Assembly (NCBI GenBank): GCA_027040585.1
Contig: JALULU010000416.1
Span: 1-5,539, forward strand
Length of the DNA: 5,539 nucleotides
Origin: Acidobacteriota bacterium
GTDB taxonomy: Bacteria; Acidobacteriota; JAAYUB01; JAMOQF01
Direction: 5' to 3'
Part shown: positions 1 through 5,539 of the stretch, in pieces
How the letters are laid out: the number at the start of each line of letters is the position of its first letter
Position numbering within the stretch: position 1 is the first letter of the stretch
Notes under the pieces: model-generated
Told to the model about the DNA's origin: nothing
Seen by the model: only the letters and a program-made list of their open reading frames with translations
Database searches by the model: none
Made by a program: the position numbers and the translations under genes

Positions 1-1268
1 GAATAAATTTTCTTCAGGTTATGAATTTAGCTAAAAAAAATATTATATCAATCAAAGAAGTGAAAGATTTACTTTCCAGGAAAAGCGTTGGTTTAGAGTT
101 TTTTATCGGAGAAAAACATTCTTTTTACTGGTTAATAAATAAAGATGGAGTTTTTTTCGAAAAATTTCCACTCACAGAGAGAAAATTGAAGGAATGTTTA
201 AGTAGAATTAGTTATAATATTTTTTCCAATAGAGGTGGAAAGAAATTTGTCATAGATAGTTCATATGCTGGCTTTAATCCAAAAGAATTGAACATATTTT
301 ATAAAAAATATTTTGAAAAAATCTTTAAAAAAATAAGTCCAGGAAAAAATGTTATTATTTCTTCCGATTCCAGCCTTTTGGTTTTTCCATTTGAATCGCT
401 TATTAAAAAATATGATTTAAATGATGTTAAATTTTTAGTTGATGATTACTGTTTTACCTATGCACCCAGTCTTTCATTCCTGAAGCTTAATATTTTGCAG
501 GCGCATAAAAAATTGCCTATGAAGGGAGTTTTAGCTGTAGGTATTTCTGATTTTTCGGGAATTAATAAAACTGTAGCAGGTGCTTACTTTGAAAATTTGA
601 GATACAGCGATGAAGAAGCTGTTGAAATTGCATCACTTTTTAAAAATTCTAAATATTTTATAAATAAAAGTGCTACTGAGCATAATTTTAAAAAAGTGTG
701 TAGAAACTTTAGTGTTATCCATATTTCTACACATACAATTATTAATGAAAAGGTTCCAATTTTTTCAAAAGTAATTTTATATCCTTCTCCTGAGTGGAAT
801 GAAGACGGGTTGTTGTATGGATATGAACTTAGTAAAATAGATTTTCATGCCAGATTAATGACATTAAATGGGTGTGAAACTGGTAGAGGAAAGATTTTTA
901 AAGGCGCTGGATTGTTTGGAATAAGTAAAATTTTATTATCATCTGGGATTGAGTCTCTATTGGTAACTTTGTGGCCAGTAAATGATTATTTTGCAAAAAA
1001 ATTTATGATTAAATTTTATTCAATATTAAGGGAAGTAAAAGATCCCAAAGTAGCACTTCAAAAAACAAAAAAATATTTTATAGAAAATGTGAAATATAGG
1101 GACCCTTTTTTCTGGTCTTCATATATTTTGATAGGAAATTCCTCCAATTTAGACGGGGTTTTATTTGAAAATAAACTACCCTCATGGAATTTGATAATAC
1201 TTTTTATTTATTCTATTATAATTTTGTTTTTTTTATTGGTTTCTTTTGTGTATAAGAGATTTATCTAA
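1..1268 (+). CDS. CHAT-domain (caspase-like) protein with C-terminal membrane anchor, 5' end outside window
   Basis: This is probably a cysteine peptidase of the CHAT family (clan CD, related to caspases and separases). The first ATG is at 21, but the frame is open back to base 3 and that ATG has no good Shine-Dalgarno site, so the real start probably lies left of the window. Many CHAT proteins carry N-terminal TPR repeats, which may be what is missing. Numbering from the ATG at 21, residues 10-50 resemble the usual lead-in strand region of CHAT domains. The His motif HISTH is at 234-238, with H238 the likely catalytic His; the Gly that usually follows is Thr here. The Cys motif LNGCETGRG has C285 as nucleophile. 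A conserved LWPVND block follows near 317-322. Residues about 391-411 form one hydrophobic helix followed by a short YKR tail, so the protein looks membrane-anchored. The stop overlaps the stop of the convergent anti-sigma gene. The CHAT assignment is firm; the substrate is unknown. Confidence 0.88.
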   Translation, partial: INFLQVMNLAKKNIISIKEVKDLLSRKSVGLEFFIGEKHSFYWLINKDGVFFEKFPLTERKLKECLSRISYNIFSNRGGKKFVIDSSYAGFNPKELNIFYKKYFEKIFKKISPGKNVIISSDSSLLVFPFESLIKKYDLNDVKFLVDDYCFTYAPSLSFLKLNILQAHKKLPMKGVLAVGISDFSGINKTVAGAYFENLRYSDEEAVEIASLFKNSKYFINKSATEHNFKKVCRNFSVIHISTHTIINEKVPIFSKVILYPSPEWNEDGLLYGYELSKIDFHARLMTLNGCETGRGKIFKGAGLFGISKILLSSGIESLLVTLWPVNDYFAKKFMIKFYSILREVKDPKVALQKTKKYFIENVKYRDPFFWSSYILIGNSSNLDGVLFENKLPSWNLIILFIYSIIILFFLLVSFVYKRFI

Positions 1269-1968
1269 GTCTTTCAAGAATATTTTTTACTTCAAAATTG
1301 TGAACTAAAAATGGATCTTTAAAGTCTAAATATTTTTTTAAATATTTTTTTGCTTCATTGCTATTATTGAATTTTAACAGATTTATCCCCATATAGTAAT
1401 AGACCTTTGCCAGATATCTATAGTTTCCAGTTTTTTTAAAGATGTTTTCAGCATATCTTTCACACTTTTTCAGATAGTTAAAACCTTTTTTATTATTTTC
1501 GTTTATAAGTGATAATCCCAGGTATAAATTTCCATTAAAACTTTCAGGATTCTTTTTTAAAAATTCATAAAAAATATGTTCTGCTTCTTTGAAATTTTTT
1601 TTATTAAATTTGTCAATTCCATCTATTAACAAATGCTCAGATGTAAAGTTATTTCCCCTTATGATTTTCTCAACATAGGGATTATTATTGGGGGGAATAA
1701 CTAATTTTCCAAAAATTTTTATTCCGGGTATGAGGAATAGTAACGATGCTGCAATTGCTAAAAATTTACGAATTTTAATTAAAGAAGAATCTTTTTTTTC
1801 TCTTATTTTATAAAGTACCGAGCAAAATGTTCCAATTTCACAGAGTTTCTTTCTGCAAAATTCACATTCATAAAGATGAAGTTCAAATGCCTTTACTTCT
1901 TCCTCTTTCAGTAAGCCAAGACAATAATCATATATAAATTTTCCTTTATCAAAATCAACGCATTTCAT
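1261..1968 (-). CDS. Membrane anti-sigma factor: zinc-binding ZAS head, one TM helix, TPR tail
   Basis: This protein probably binds and inhibits the sigma factor encoded just upstream. The start is taken as the ATG at 1968 (235 aa) rather than the in-frame TTG at 1974, because AGGA at 1977-1980 sits 8 nt from the ATG and only 2 nt from the TTG. The N-terminus has the zinc anti-sigma signature H-x3-C-x2-C (H31, C35, C38) in a helical domain, with an extra Cys at residue 3. A basic stretch at about 55-68 precedes a hydrophobic helix at about 69-87, which predicts an N-in topology with the C-terminal half outside the cytoplasm. Residues about 112-222 are helical and TPR-like, with Gly/Ala/Tyr spacing and a NPESFNGNLYLG segment. 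It follows the sigma gene by 16 nt on the same strand, the usual sigma/anti-sigma operon order. The TPR part may bind another protein, possibly the neighbouring CHAT protein (inference). Confidence 0.82.
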   Translation of the reverse strand: MKCVDFDKGKFIYDYCLGLLKEEEVKAFELHLYECEFCRKKLCEIGTFCSVLYKIREKKDSSLIKIRKFLAIAASLLFLIPGIKIFGKLVIPPNNNPYVEKIIRGNNFTSEHLLIDGIDKFNKKNFKEAEHIFYEFLKKNPESFNGNLYLGLSLINENNKKGFNYLKKCERYAENIFKKTGNYRYLAKVYYYMGINLLKFNNSNEAKKYLKKYLDFKDPFLVHNFEVKNILERLR

Positions 1969-1976
1969 TTTCAATT

Positions 1977-1980
1977 TCCT
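1977..1980 (-). promoter_or_regulatory. Ribosome binding site of the anti-sigma gene
   Basis: The minus strand reads AGGA here, inside the 16-nt gap after the sigma factor stop. The spacing of 8 nt to the ATG at 1968 is near ideal, while the TTG at 1974 is only 2 nt away. This decides the start in favour of the ATG. Confidence 0.6.
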
Positions 1981-1984
1981 TTTT

Positions 1985-2593
1985 TCAGTTATCTTCCTTG
2001 TCAGAATTTATATTATCTAACTTCTTAAATTGTATGAAAATTTTTACCTTTTTCCTGATTTTTTCCATTGCTTTGTTAAATTTATATACAAGAGTCTGTT
2101 TTGGTATTCCAAAATGTTTACTTAGTTTTGAATAGGACCATCCACTATATACGTGAAGTTCTATTAATTCTCTTATTTCAAGGGGCATCTTTTCAATTTC
2201 ATTTTCAACTATTTTTACTATTTTTTCTTTTTCCCTTTCATATTCCTTTTGAATGAGTAATTCTTCACTTTCCCTTATAAAAATCTCACTCCTGATTGTT
2301 ATTTTTTTTATTTTTTTCTCTTCTGCCAGGAAATTTTTTGCTTTCTGGTAATCTTTTAATTCCTTTATGATTAAATGTTTTAAGATTCCAATAGCATATC
2401 CTATTAATCCAAATTCACTTTTTACTCCTTTGTAATAGTCCTTTGAAATATTTTCTAAAAAGATAAAAATGGCTTCCTGAACAATGTCTTCTACCCTGTT
2501 ATTATTTTTGGCTTTAGAATTTGCTATTTGCGAAAGTTTTGTTCTGAGCTTCTCAAGAAATTCCTGACTTTCCCATAGAGGTTTTTCAGTCAT
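1985..2593 (-). CDS. ECF-type RNA polymerase sigma factor
   Basis: This 202-aa protein is an alternative sigma factor of the extracytoplasmic-function type. It has a sigma-2 region at about 10-85, with VEDIVQEAIFIFLENI at 34-49 as region 2.2 (core RNA polymerase contact) and a helix at 61-83 as the -10 reading part. A charged linker follows at about 86-125. The sigma-4 region at about 125-185 contains a helix-turn-helix (WSYSKLSKHFGIPKQTL at 152-168) for the -35 element. The frame stays open upstream to 2692, but that stretch is the tRNA-Leu gene read as protein, so the ATG at 2593 is the start; no other ATG, GTG or TTG lies before region 2. No Shine-Dalgarno site precedes it, and only 8 nt separate it from the tRNA CCA end, so it is probably co-transcribed with the tRNA. 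Its regulator is most likely the zinc anti-sigma encoded 16 nt downstream. Target promoters are unknown. Confidence 0.87.
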   Translation of the reverse strand: MTEKPLWESQEFLEKLRTKLSQIANSKAKNNNRVEDIVQEAIFIFLENISKDYYKGVKSEFGLIGYAIGILKHLIIKELKDYQKAKNFLAEEKKIKKITIRSEIFIRESEELLIQKEYEREKEKIVKIVENEIEKMPLEIRELIELHVYSGWSYSKLSKHFGIPKQTLVYKFNKAMEKIRKKVKIFIQFKKLDNINSDKEDN

Positions 2594-2601
2594 AATACAA
2601 A

Positions 2602-2690
2602 TGGTGCCGAAGGCGGGAATCGAACCCGCACTCCGCGTAAACGGAACCAGATTTTGAGTCTGGCGCGTCTGCCAGTTCCGCCACTTCGGC
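2602..2690 (-). tRNA. tRNA-Leu, anticodon CAA, with encoded CCA end
   Basis: The minus strand folds as a class II tRNA. The acceptor GCCGAAG (2690-2684) pairs with CTTCGGC, followed by discriminator A and an encoded CCA (2604-2602). The anticodon stem CCAGA/TCTGG encloses the loop CTCAAAA, giving anticodon CAA, which reads UUG. A long variable arm with a TTCCG/CGGAG stem is typical of tRNA-Leu. The T stem GCGGG/CCCGC encloses TTCGATT. The tRNA is preceded by a near-consensus promoter and followed after 8 nt by the sigma factor start codon. Confidence 0.97.
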
Positions 2691-2698
2691 AAAGAAAG

Positions 2699-2727
2699 AT
2701 AGTAGAATAAAATTTAAAATTTGTCAA
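2699..2727 (-). promoter_or_regulatory. Sigma70-type promoter of the tRNA-Leu / sigma / anti-sigma unit
   Basis: On the minus strand, an exact TTGACA -35 box (2727-2722) is followed by a 17-nt AT-rich spacer and the -10 box TACTAT (2704-2699, 4 of 6 consensus). Transcription would begin at about 2692, practically at the tRNA 5' end (2690), leaving almost no 5' leader. I see no terminator after the tRNA, so this promoter probably also drives the sigma and anti-sigma genes (inference). Confidence 0.75.
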
Positions 2728-2757
2728 ATATAAGGTGATAAAGGATAAAAAAATAGA

Positions 2758-2786
2758 TTTATTAAAAAAAATAATAGTTGTATAAT
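2758..2786 (+). promoter_or_regulatory. Likely promoter of the DAHP synthase gene
   Basis: An exact TATAAT (2781-2786) lies 17 nt after a weak -35-like TTTATT (2758-2763). Transcription would start near 2793, giving a leader of about 20 nt. That is too short for a riboswitch, T-box or attenuator, so no leader-based aromatic amino acid control is visible. In such an AT-rich spacer, chance matches to the -10 box are a real risk. Confidence 0.45.
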
Positions 2787-2800
2787 TATTTGTTTTTTTA

Positions 2801-2806
2801 GAGGGA
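2801..2806 (+). promoter_or_regulatory. Ribosome binding site of the DAHP synthase gene
   Basis: GAGGGA lies 7 nt before the ATG at 2814 but only 1 nt before the in-frame TTG at 2808. This selects the ATG as the start. Confidence 0.7.
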
Positions 2807-2813
2807 TTTGAAT

Positions 2814-3824
2814 ATGATTTTAGATGTAGAGAAATTGGAAAGGGGTTTATTGGGAAGAGCAATTGAAGAATTAAAAGGGGAGGGTATTTATTTCAAGGAA
2901 ATTAATATTTGTGGAAAGAGAATCCTTTTTATATCAGAGAGTAGAAAAAGTGAATTTGTTTTAAAATTAAAGGAAAAATTTTATGATTATATAATTGATT
3001 CAAAAAAGGATTACGAGCTTGTTTTTAGGAAAAATTTCTGTACTAATTTTAAAATTGAATTTTCAAATGGAAGCATTGGAGATAAGACGTTCCAAATTAT
3101 AGCGGGACCATGTGCCATTGAGTCTGAAAAAATGGCGTTTGAAGTAGCCAACTTTTTAAGTAATTTAGGTATAAAGTTTTTTAGAGGAAGTCTTTTTAAG
3201 CCACGCACTTCTCCACATACGTTTCAGGGATTAAGGGAGAATGGAATAGAAATTTTGAAAAACATAAAAAATACATTTGGACTAAACATAGTTGTGGAAC
3301 CTCTTAATGGAGAAAATATTAAGAAATTGTTAGATGTGGCGGACATTTTTCAGATAGGTTCCAGAAATATGCAAAATTTTTCACTCTTAAGAGAAGTGGG
3401 AGAAAGCAATAAACCTATAATATTAAAGAGAGGGATGTCTGCAACTTTAAAGGAATTTTTACTTGCAGCTGAGCATATTTTATATACTGGAAATGAAAAG
3501 ATTATTTTGTGTGAGAGGGGTATAAGAACTTTTTCAGATTATAGTAGAAATACACTTGATTTAAGCGTGGTTCCTGTTTTAAAAAGGGAGACATACTTAC
3601 CTGTAATTGTGGATCCAAGCCATGGAACTGGAAGGAGGGATATAGTTGAATCAATGGTATTTGCTTCTATTGTCGCTGGTGCAGATGGAGTAGAGATTGA
3701 AGTGCATCCTGAACCGGATAAAGCATTGTCTGATGGGCCTCAGTCACTCACAATGGCAGAATTTAAAGATATGTATAATAAAGCACTTAAATTGGCAGAT
3801 TTTTATAAAAAAGAATTAATATAG
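2814..3824 (+). CDS. aroF: 3-deoxy-7-phosphoheptulonate (DAHP) synthase, type I-beta
   Basis: This cytoplasmic enzyme condenses phosphoenolpyruvate with erythrose 4-phosphate to DAHP, the first step of the shikimate pathway. The 336-aa length matches the two-domain Thermotoga/Bacillus-like form. Residues 1 to about 68 look like the N-terminal ferredoxin-like (ACT-like) domain that gives feedback inhibition by Tyr/Phe in the Thermotoga enzyme. The (beta/alpha)8 barrel follows, with GPCAIES (C100), KPRTSP (from K129), QIGSRNMQN (180-188), KRGM (205-208), LCERGIRTF, DPSHGTGRR (H270), EIEVHPEP (E296) and SDGPQSL (D307). C100, H270, E296 and D307 are the expected metal ligands, so the enzyme looks active. 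The start is the ATG preceded by GAGGGA. It stands alone on this strand, and its stop overlaps that of the convergent aldehyde dehydrogenase gene. The symbol follows common usage for this family (aroF or aroG); the feedback effector cannot be read from the sequence. Confidence 0.95.
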   Translation: MILDVEKLERGLLGRAIEELKGEGIYFKEINICGKRILFISESRKSEFVLKLKEKFYDYIIDSKKDYELVFRKNFCTNFKIEFSNGSIGDKTFQIIAGPCAIESEKMAFEVANFLSNLGIKFFRGSLFKPRTSPHTFQGLRENGIEILKNIKNTFGLNIVVEPLNGENIKKLLDVADIFQIGSRNMQNFSLLREVGESNKPIILKRGMSATLKEFLLAAEHILYTGNEKIILCERGIRTFSDYSRNTLDLSVVPVLKRETYLPVIVDPSHGTGRRDIVESMVFASIVAGADGVEIEVHPEPDKALSDGPQSLTMAEFKDMYNKALKLADFYKKELI

Positions 3825-5252
3825 TCCTAAATTAAAAGATACAAATTTTATTTCTGTCATTTCTTCCATTGCAAATTTTGCTCCTTCTCTACCAGCCCCA
3901 CTCATCTTGACGCCTCCGTAAGGCATTTGATCCACTCTAAATGTGGGAAAATCATTTATAATAACCCCCCCAACTTCTATTTTTTCTATTGCTTTAAAAC
4001 TATTTTCAATATTGTTGGTAAAAACTCCAGCCTGAAGTCCGTAGTTTGAATTGTTTACCATATCTATTGCCTCTTCAAATTTTTTGAATTTTACCAGGGA
4101 AACTATGGGTGCAAATACTTCAAGACACATTACCTTCATATCATGTGTGACATTAGTTAATACTGTTGGATAAAAAACTCTACCTTCCCTTTTACCACCA
4201 ACCAGTATTTTAGCACCACTTTTAGTTGCTTCTTTAAGCCATTCTTCAGCTCTTTTTGCTTCTTCCTCATTTATCATTGGGCCTATATCTGTACCTGGAT
4301 CTGATGGATTGCCAACCTTTAATCTTTTTACTTCATCTTTAAAGATTTCTTCAAAATTATTAAAGACATTTTCATGTACATAAAGGCGTTGAAGAGAAAT
4401 ACAGACCTGACCTGAAAAAGCAAAACTGCCAATTATTGCCCTTTTAGCAGCATATTTTAGATCAGCTGTTTCATCTACTATCATTGCTGAATTTGAACCT
4501 AATTCAAGTGTAACCTTTTTAAGCCCTACTATATTATTACTTAACCACAATCCAACTTTAGGGCTTCCTGTAAAAGTTAACATTGATACCTTTTCGTTTG
4601 ATACAACTTCTTTTCCAAAGTCGCTACCTGATGTTGGGAGAACAGATATAGCCCTTTTAGGTAAACCGCTTTCAAGAAGTACTTCTACTAATTTTATGGC
4701 AGTAATTGGAGTTGAGGAAGATGGCTTTAATAGAACACAATTTCCACTTCCAATGGCTGGCGCAACCTTGTGAATTACTAAGTTTAGTGGAAAATTAAAG
4801 GGGGAAATTGCTACAATAACTCCCCTTGGTATTCTTTCATAATATCCAAATCTCCTTTCCCCACTTTTTGAACTATCCATTGGAACAATATCTCCTCTCA
4901 GTTGTTTTACCTCTTCAGCACAGAATTTTAGATTTTCTACTGCCCTTTCAACTTCACCCTTTGCATATTTATAAACTTTGCCCGATTCAAATATTATACT
5001 TTTGATAAATTCTTCTTTTCTATTTTCTATTTTCTCTGCTGCAAGATATAAAATCTCTGCCCTTTTATGTCTTGGTACTCTTTTATATTCAGAAAAAAAA
5101 GAAGATAGGTCATCTATGCTTTTACGAATCATATCTCTGCTTGCAAAATTTACAATCCCGACAATTTTCTCACTATATGGATTATAGATATTTCTTTTGT
5201 CTTTTGTTTCTACCCATTTCCCAGTATAAAATAATTTCCACTCTTTTGCCAT
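3816..5252 (-). CDS. NAD(P)-dependent aldehyde dehydrogenase (ALDH superfamily, lactaldehyde / F21-like)
   Basis: This enzyme oxidises an aldehyde to the carboxylic acid with NAD(P)+. The 478-aa length is normal for the superfamily. Visible elements in order are SPFNFP (N153, oxyanion hole), the cofactor Lys in LLKPSSSTP (K176), FTGSPKVG (226-233) in the nucleotide fold, the general base E250 in LELGSNSA, the catalytic C284 in GQVCISLQR, and E378 in CLEVFAP. The end MPYGGVKMSGAGREG is also characteristic. GQVCISLQR, the VINDFPTFRVDQMPYGG-type block and the MKVMCLEVFAP block resemble the lactaldehyde/F21-like branch, which also holds proteins annotated as non-phosphorylating glyceraldehyde-3-phosphate dehydrogenase, so the substrate is open. 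The start is the ATG at 5252 with a strong AGGAGG; the longer open frame up to 5339 overlaps the preceding gene's 3' end and is not credible. It follows the GGDEF-like gene by 25 nt, probably in one operon. Confidence 0.92.
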   Translation of the reverse strand: MAKEWKLFYTGKWVETKDKRNIYNPYSEKIVGIVNFASRDMIRKSIDDLSSFFSEYKRVPRHKRAEILYLAAEKIENRKEEFIKSIIFESGKVYKYAKGEVERAVENLKFCAEEVKQLRGDIVPMDSSKSGERRFGYYERIPRGVIVAISPFNFPLNLVIHKVAPAIGSGNCVLLKPSSSTPITAIKLVEVLLESGLPKRAISVLPTSGSDFGKEVVSNEKVSMLTFTGSPKVGLWLSNNIVGLKKVTLELGSNSAMIVDETADLKYAAKRAIIGSFAFSGQVCISLQRLYVHENVFNNFEEIFKDEVKRLKVGNPSDPGTDIGPMINEEEAKRAEEWLKEATKSGAKILVGGKREGRVFYPTVLTNVTHDMKVMCLEVFAPIVSLVKFKKFEEAIDMVNNSNYGLQAGVFTNNIENSFKAIEKIEVGGVIINDFPTFRVDQMPYGGVKMSGAGREGAKFAMEEMTEIKFVSFNLGLY

Positions 5253-5256
5253 ATTT

Positions 5257-5262
5257 CCTCCT
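5257..5262 (-). promoter_or_regulatory. Ribosome binding site of the aldehyde dehydrogenase gene
   Basis: The minus strand has a perfect AGGAGG with a 4-nt AAAT spacer to the ATG at 5252. It decides the start against the upstream in-frame codons that extend the open frame to 5339. Confidence 0.8.
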
Positions 5263-5277
5263 GACAAGTAAAATATA

Positions 5278-5539
5278 TTAATAGAAAATAATTTTTTCTT
5301 TCTTATTCCTTTTTCTTTTTTTAAGTATTCTAAATGCAAAACCGATAGCAGCTTCTGGTGTGGAGAAACGTTCTTTATCTGTCAATAGGCATATTCCGTA
5401 AAATGTCAATTTAATATTGTTGGAATAAGTATTATGTTCAAGTTCTTCAACTATTTTCACAGCATCTTTTTTATCTTTTAAAATTATTGCAAAGATGTCT
5501 CCACTTAATCTGGCTGCTGTCAGTTTGCTTTTTAATATT
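5278..5539 (-). CDS. C-terminal end of a protein with a degenerate GGDEF domain, 5' end outside window
   Basis: The frame is open from the right edge to the TAA at 5278-5280, giving 86 visible residues. The segment ARLSGDIFAIIL aligns by eye with the GGDEF-domain core (typically ARLGGDEFAIIL), with the signature at 5491-5505. The following LTFYGICLL and the ending AFRILKKRKRNKKEKIIFY match the family's C-terminal beta-strand and the ALYRAKK-GRN tail. The signature is SGDIF, so the first Gly and the metal-binding Glu of GGDEF are lost. That predicts no diguanylate cyclase activity and perhaps a signalling or c-di-GMP/GTP-binding role (inference). A GTG at 5460 could mimic a start, but coding similarity continues upstream of it. 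The aldehyde dehydrogenase gene follows after 25 nt. The N-terminal sensor or output domains are not visible, and the family call rests on a short segment. Confidence 0.62.
   Translation of the reverse strand, partial: ILKSKLTAARLSGDIFAIILKDKKDAVKIVEELEHNTYSNNIKLTFYGICLLTDKERFSTPEAAIGFAFRILKKRKRNKKEKIIFY

Noticed and set aside
1327..1351. AAATATTT repeat with T-runs that could look like a terminator hairpin after the CHAT gene
   Set aside because: It is AT-only, self-complementary by composition, and lies within the coding sequence of the anti-sigma gene. The stem would be very weak.
2602..2690. tRNA-Leu as an attachment site for an integrated element carrying the sigma, anti-sigma and CHAT genes
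   Set aside because: No second copy of the tRNA 3' end, no integrase and no compositional break are visible in the window.
2793..2813. Aromatic amino acid leader peptide, T-box or riboswitch before the DAHP synthase gene
   Set aside because: The predicted leader is only about 20 nt, with no structured element or small reading frame.
2590..2862. Open frame of 90 codons on the minus strand across the tRNA and the divergent promoter region
   Set aside because: Its C-terminal half is the tRNA-Leu read in another frame, and the rest is AT-rich spacer and the antisense of the DAHP synthase start. It has no ribosome binding site or family features.
3011..3208. 65-codon minus-strand open frame inside the DAHP synthase gene
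   Set aside because: It is antisense to conserved catalytic-barrel coding sequence and has no independent signals.
4978..5281. Two overlapping 69-codon plus-strand open frames at the start of the aldehyde dehydrogenase gene
   Set aside because: Both are antisense shadows of a well-supported conserved gene, and their proteins look like low-complexity AT-rich translation.
1..5539. CRISPR repeats, cas genes or gRAMP components that would make the CHAT locus a type III-E system
   Set aside because: No regularly spaced repeats and no Cas-like proteins are present in the window. The similarity to Craspase is in domain logic only.

Overview
The window is a strongly AT-rich, compact bacterial segment. 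It holds five protein-coding genes, two of them running off the window edges, a sixth coding fragment's worth of context at the right edge, and one tRNA gene; in detail, CHAT, anti-sigma, sigma, DAHP synthase and aldehyde dehydrogenase genes plus a truncated GGDEF-like gene. Shine-Dalgarno sites, sigma70-type promoter elements, a CCA-encoding tRNA-Leu and an ECF sigma / zinc anti-sigma pair all indicate a bacterium. The proteins are rich in Lys, Ile, Phe and Asn, as expected for a low-GC genome. The Thermotoga-like type I-beta DAHP synthase fits many anaerobic or thermophilic lineages. I cannot name the phylum from the sequence alone.

Left half (1-2690): a gene entering from the left edge encodes a CHAT-domain (caspase-like) protein with an intact His/Cys motif pair and a C-terminal membrane anchor. 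It converges, with an 8-nt overlap, on a leftward unit made of tRNA-Leu(CAA), an ECF-type sigma factor, and a membrane anti-sigma factor (zinc-binding ZAS head, one membrane helix, TPR tail). The sigma start codon lies only 8 nt after the tRNA CCA end, with no Shine-Dalgarno sequence and no room for a terminator. The sigma gene is therefore probably transcribed from the strong tRNA promoter and freed by tRNA processing.

Right half (2691-5539): a 123-bp divergent spacer carries a near-consensus promoter for the tRNA unit and a separate likely promoter for a rightward aroF-type DAHP synthase gene, the entry step of aromatic amino acid synthesis. That gene converges, with a 9-nt overlap, on an NAD(P)-dependent aldehyde dehydrogenase. 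Upstream of the dehydrogenase, in the same direction and 25 nt away, is the 3' end of a gene with a degenerate GGDEF domain (SGDIF in place of GGDEF).

The most interesting hypothesis is a signalling module in the left half. A membrane CHAT protease may cleave or sense the TPR-bearing anti-sigma factor and so free the sigma factor. This parallels the established logic of Craspase (Csx29 CHAT protease, Csx30, CASP-sigma), but with a membrane anti-sigma and no CRISPR components in view. That link is inferred from domains and adjacency only.
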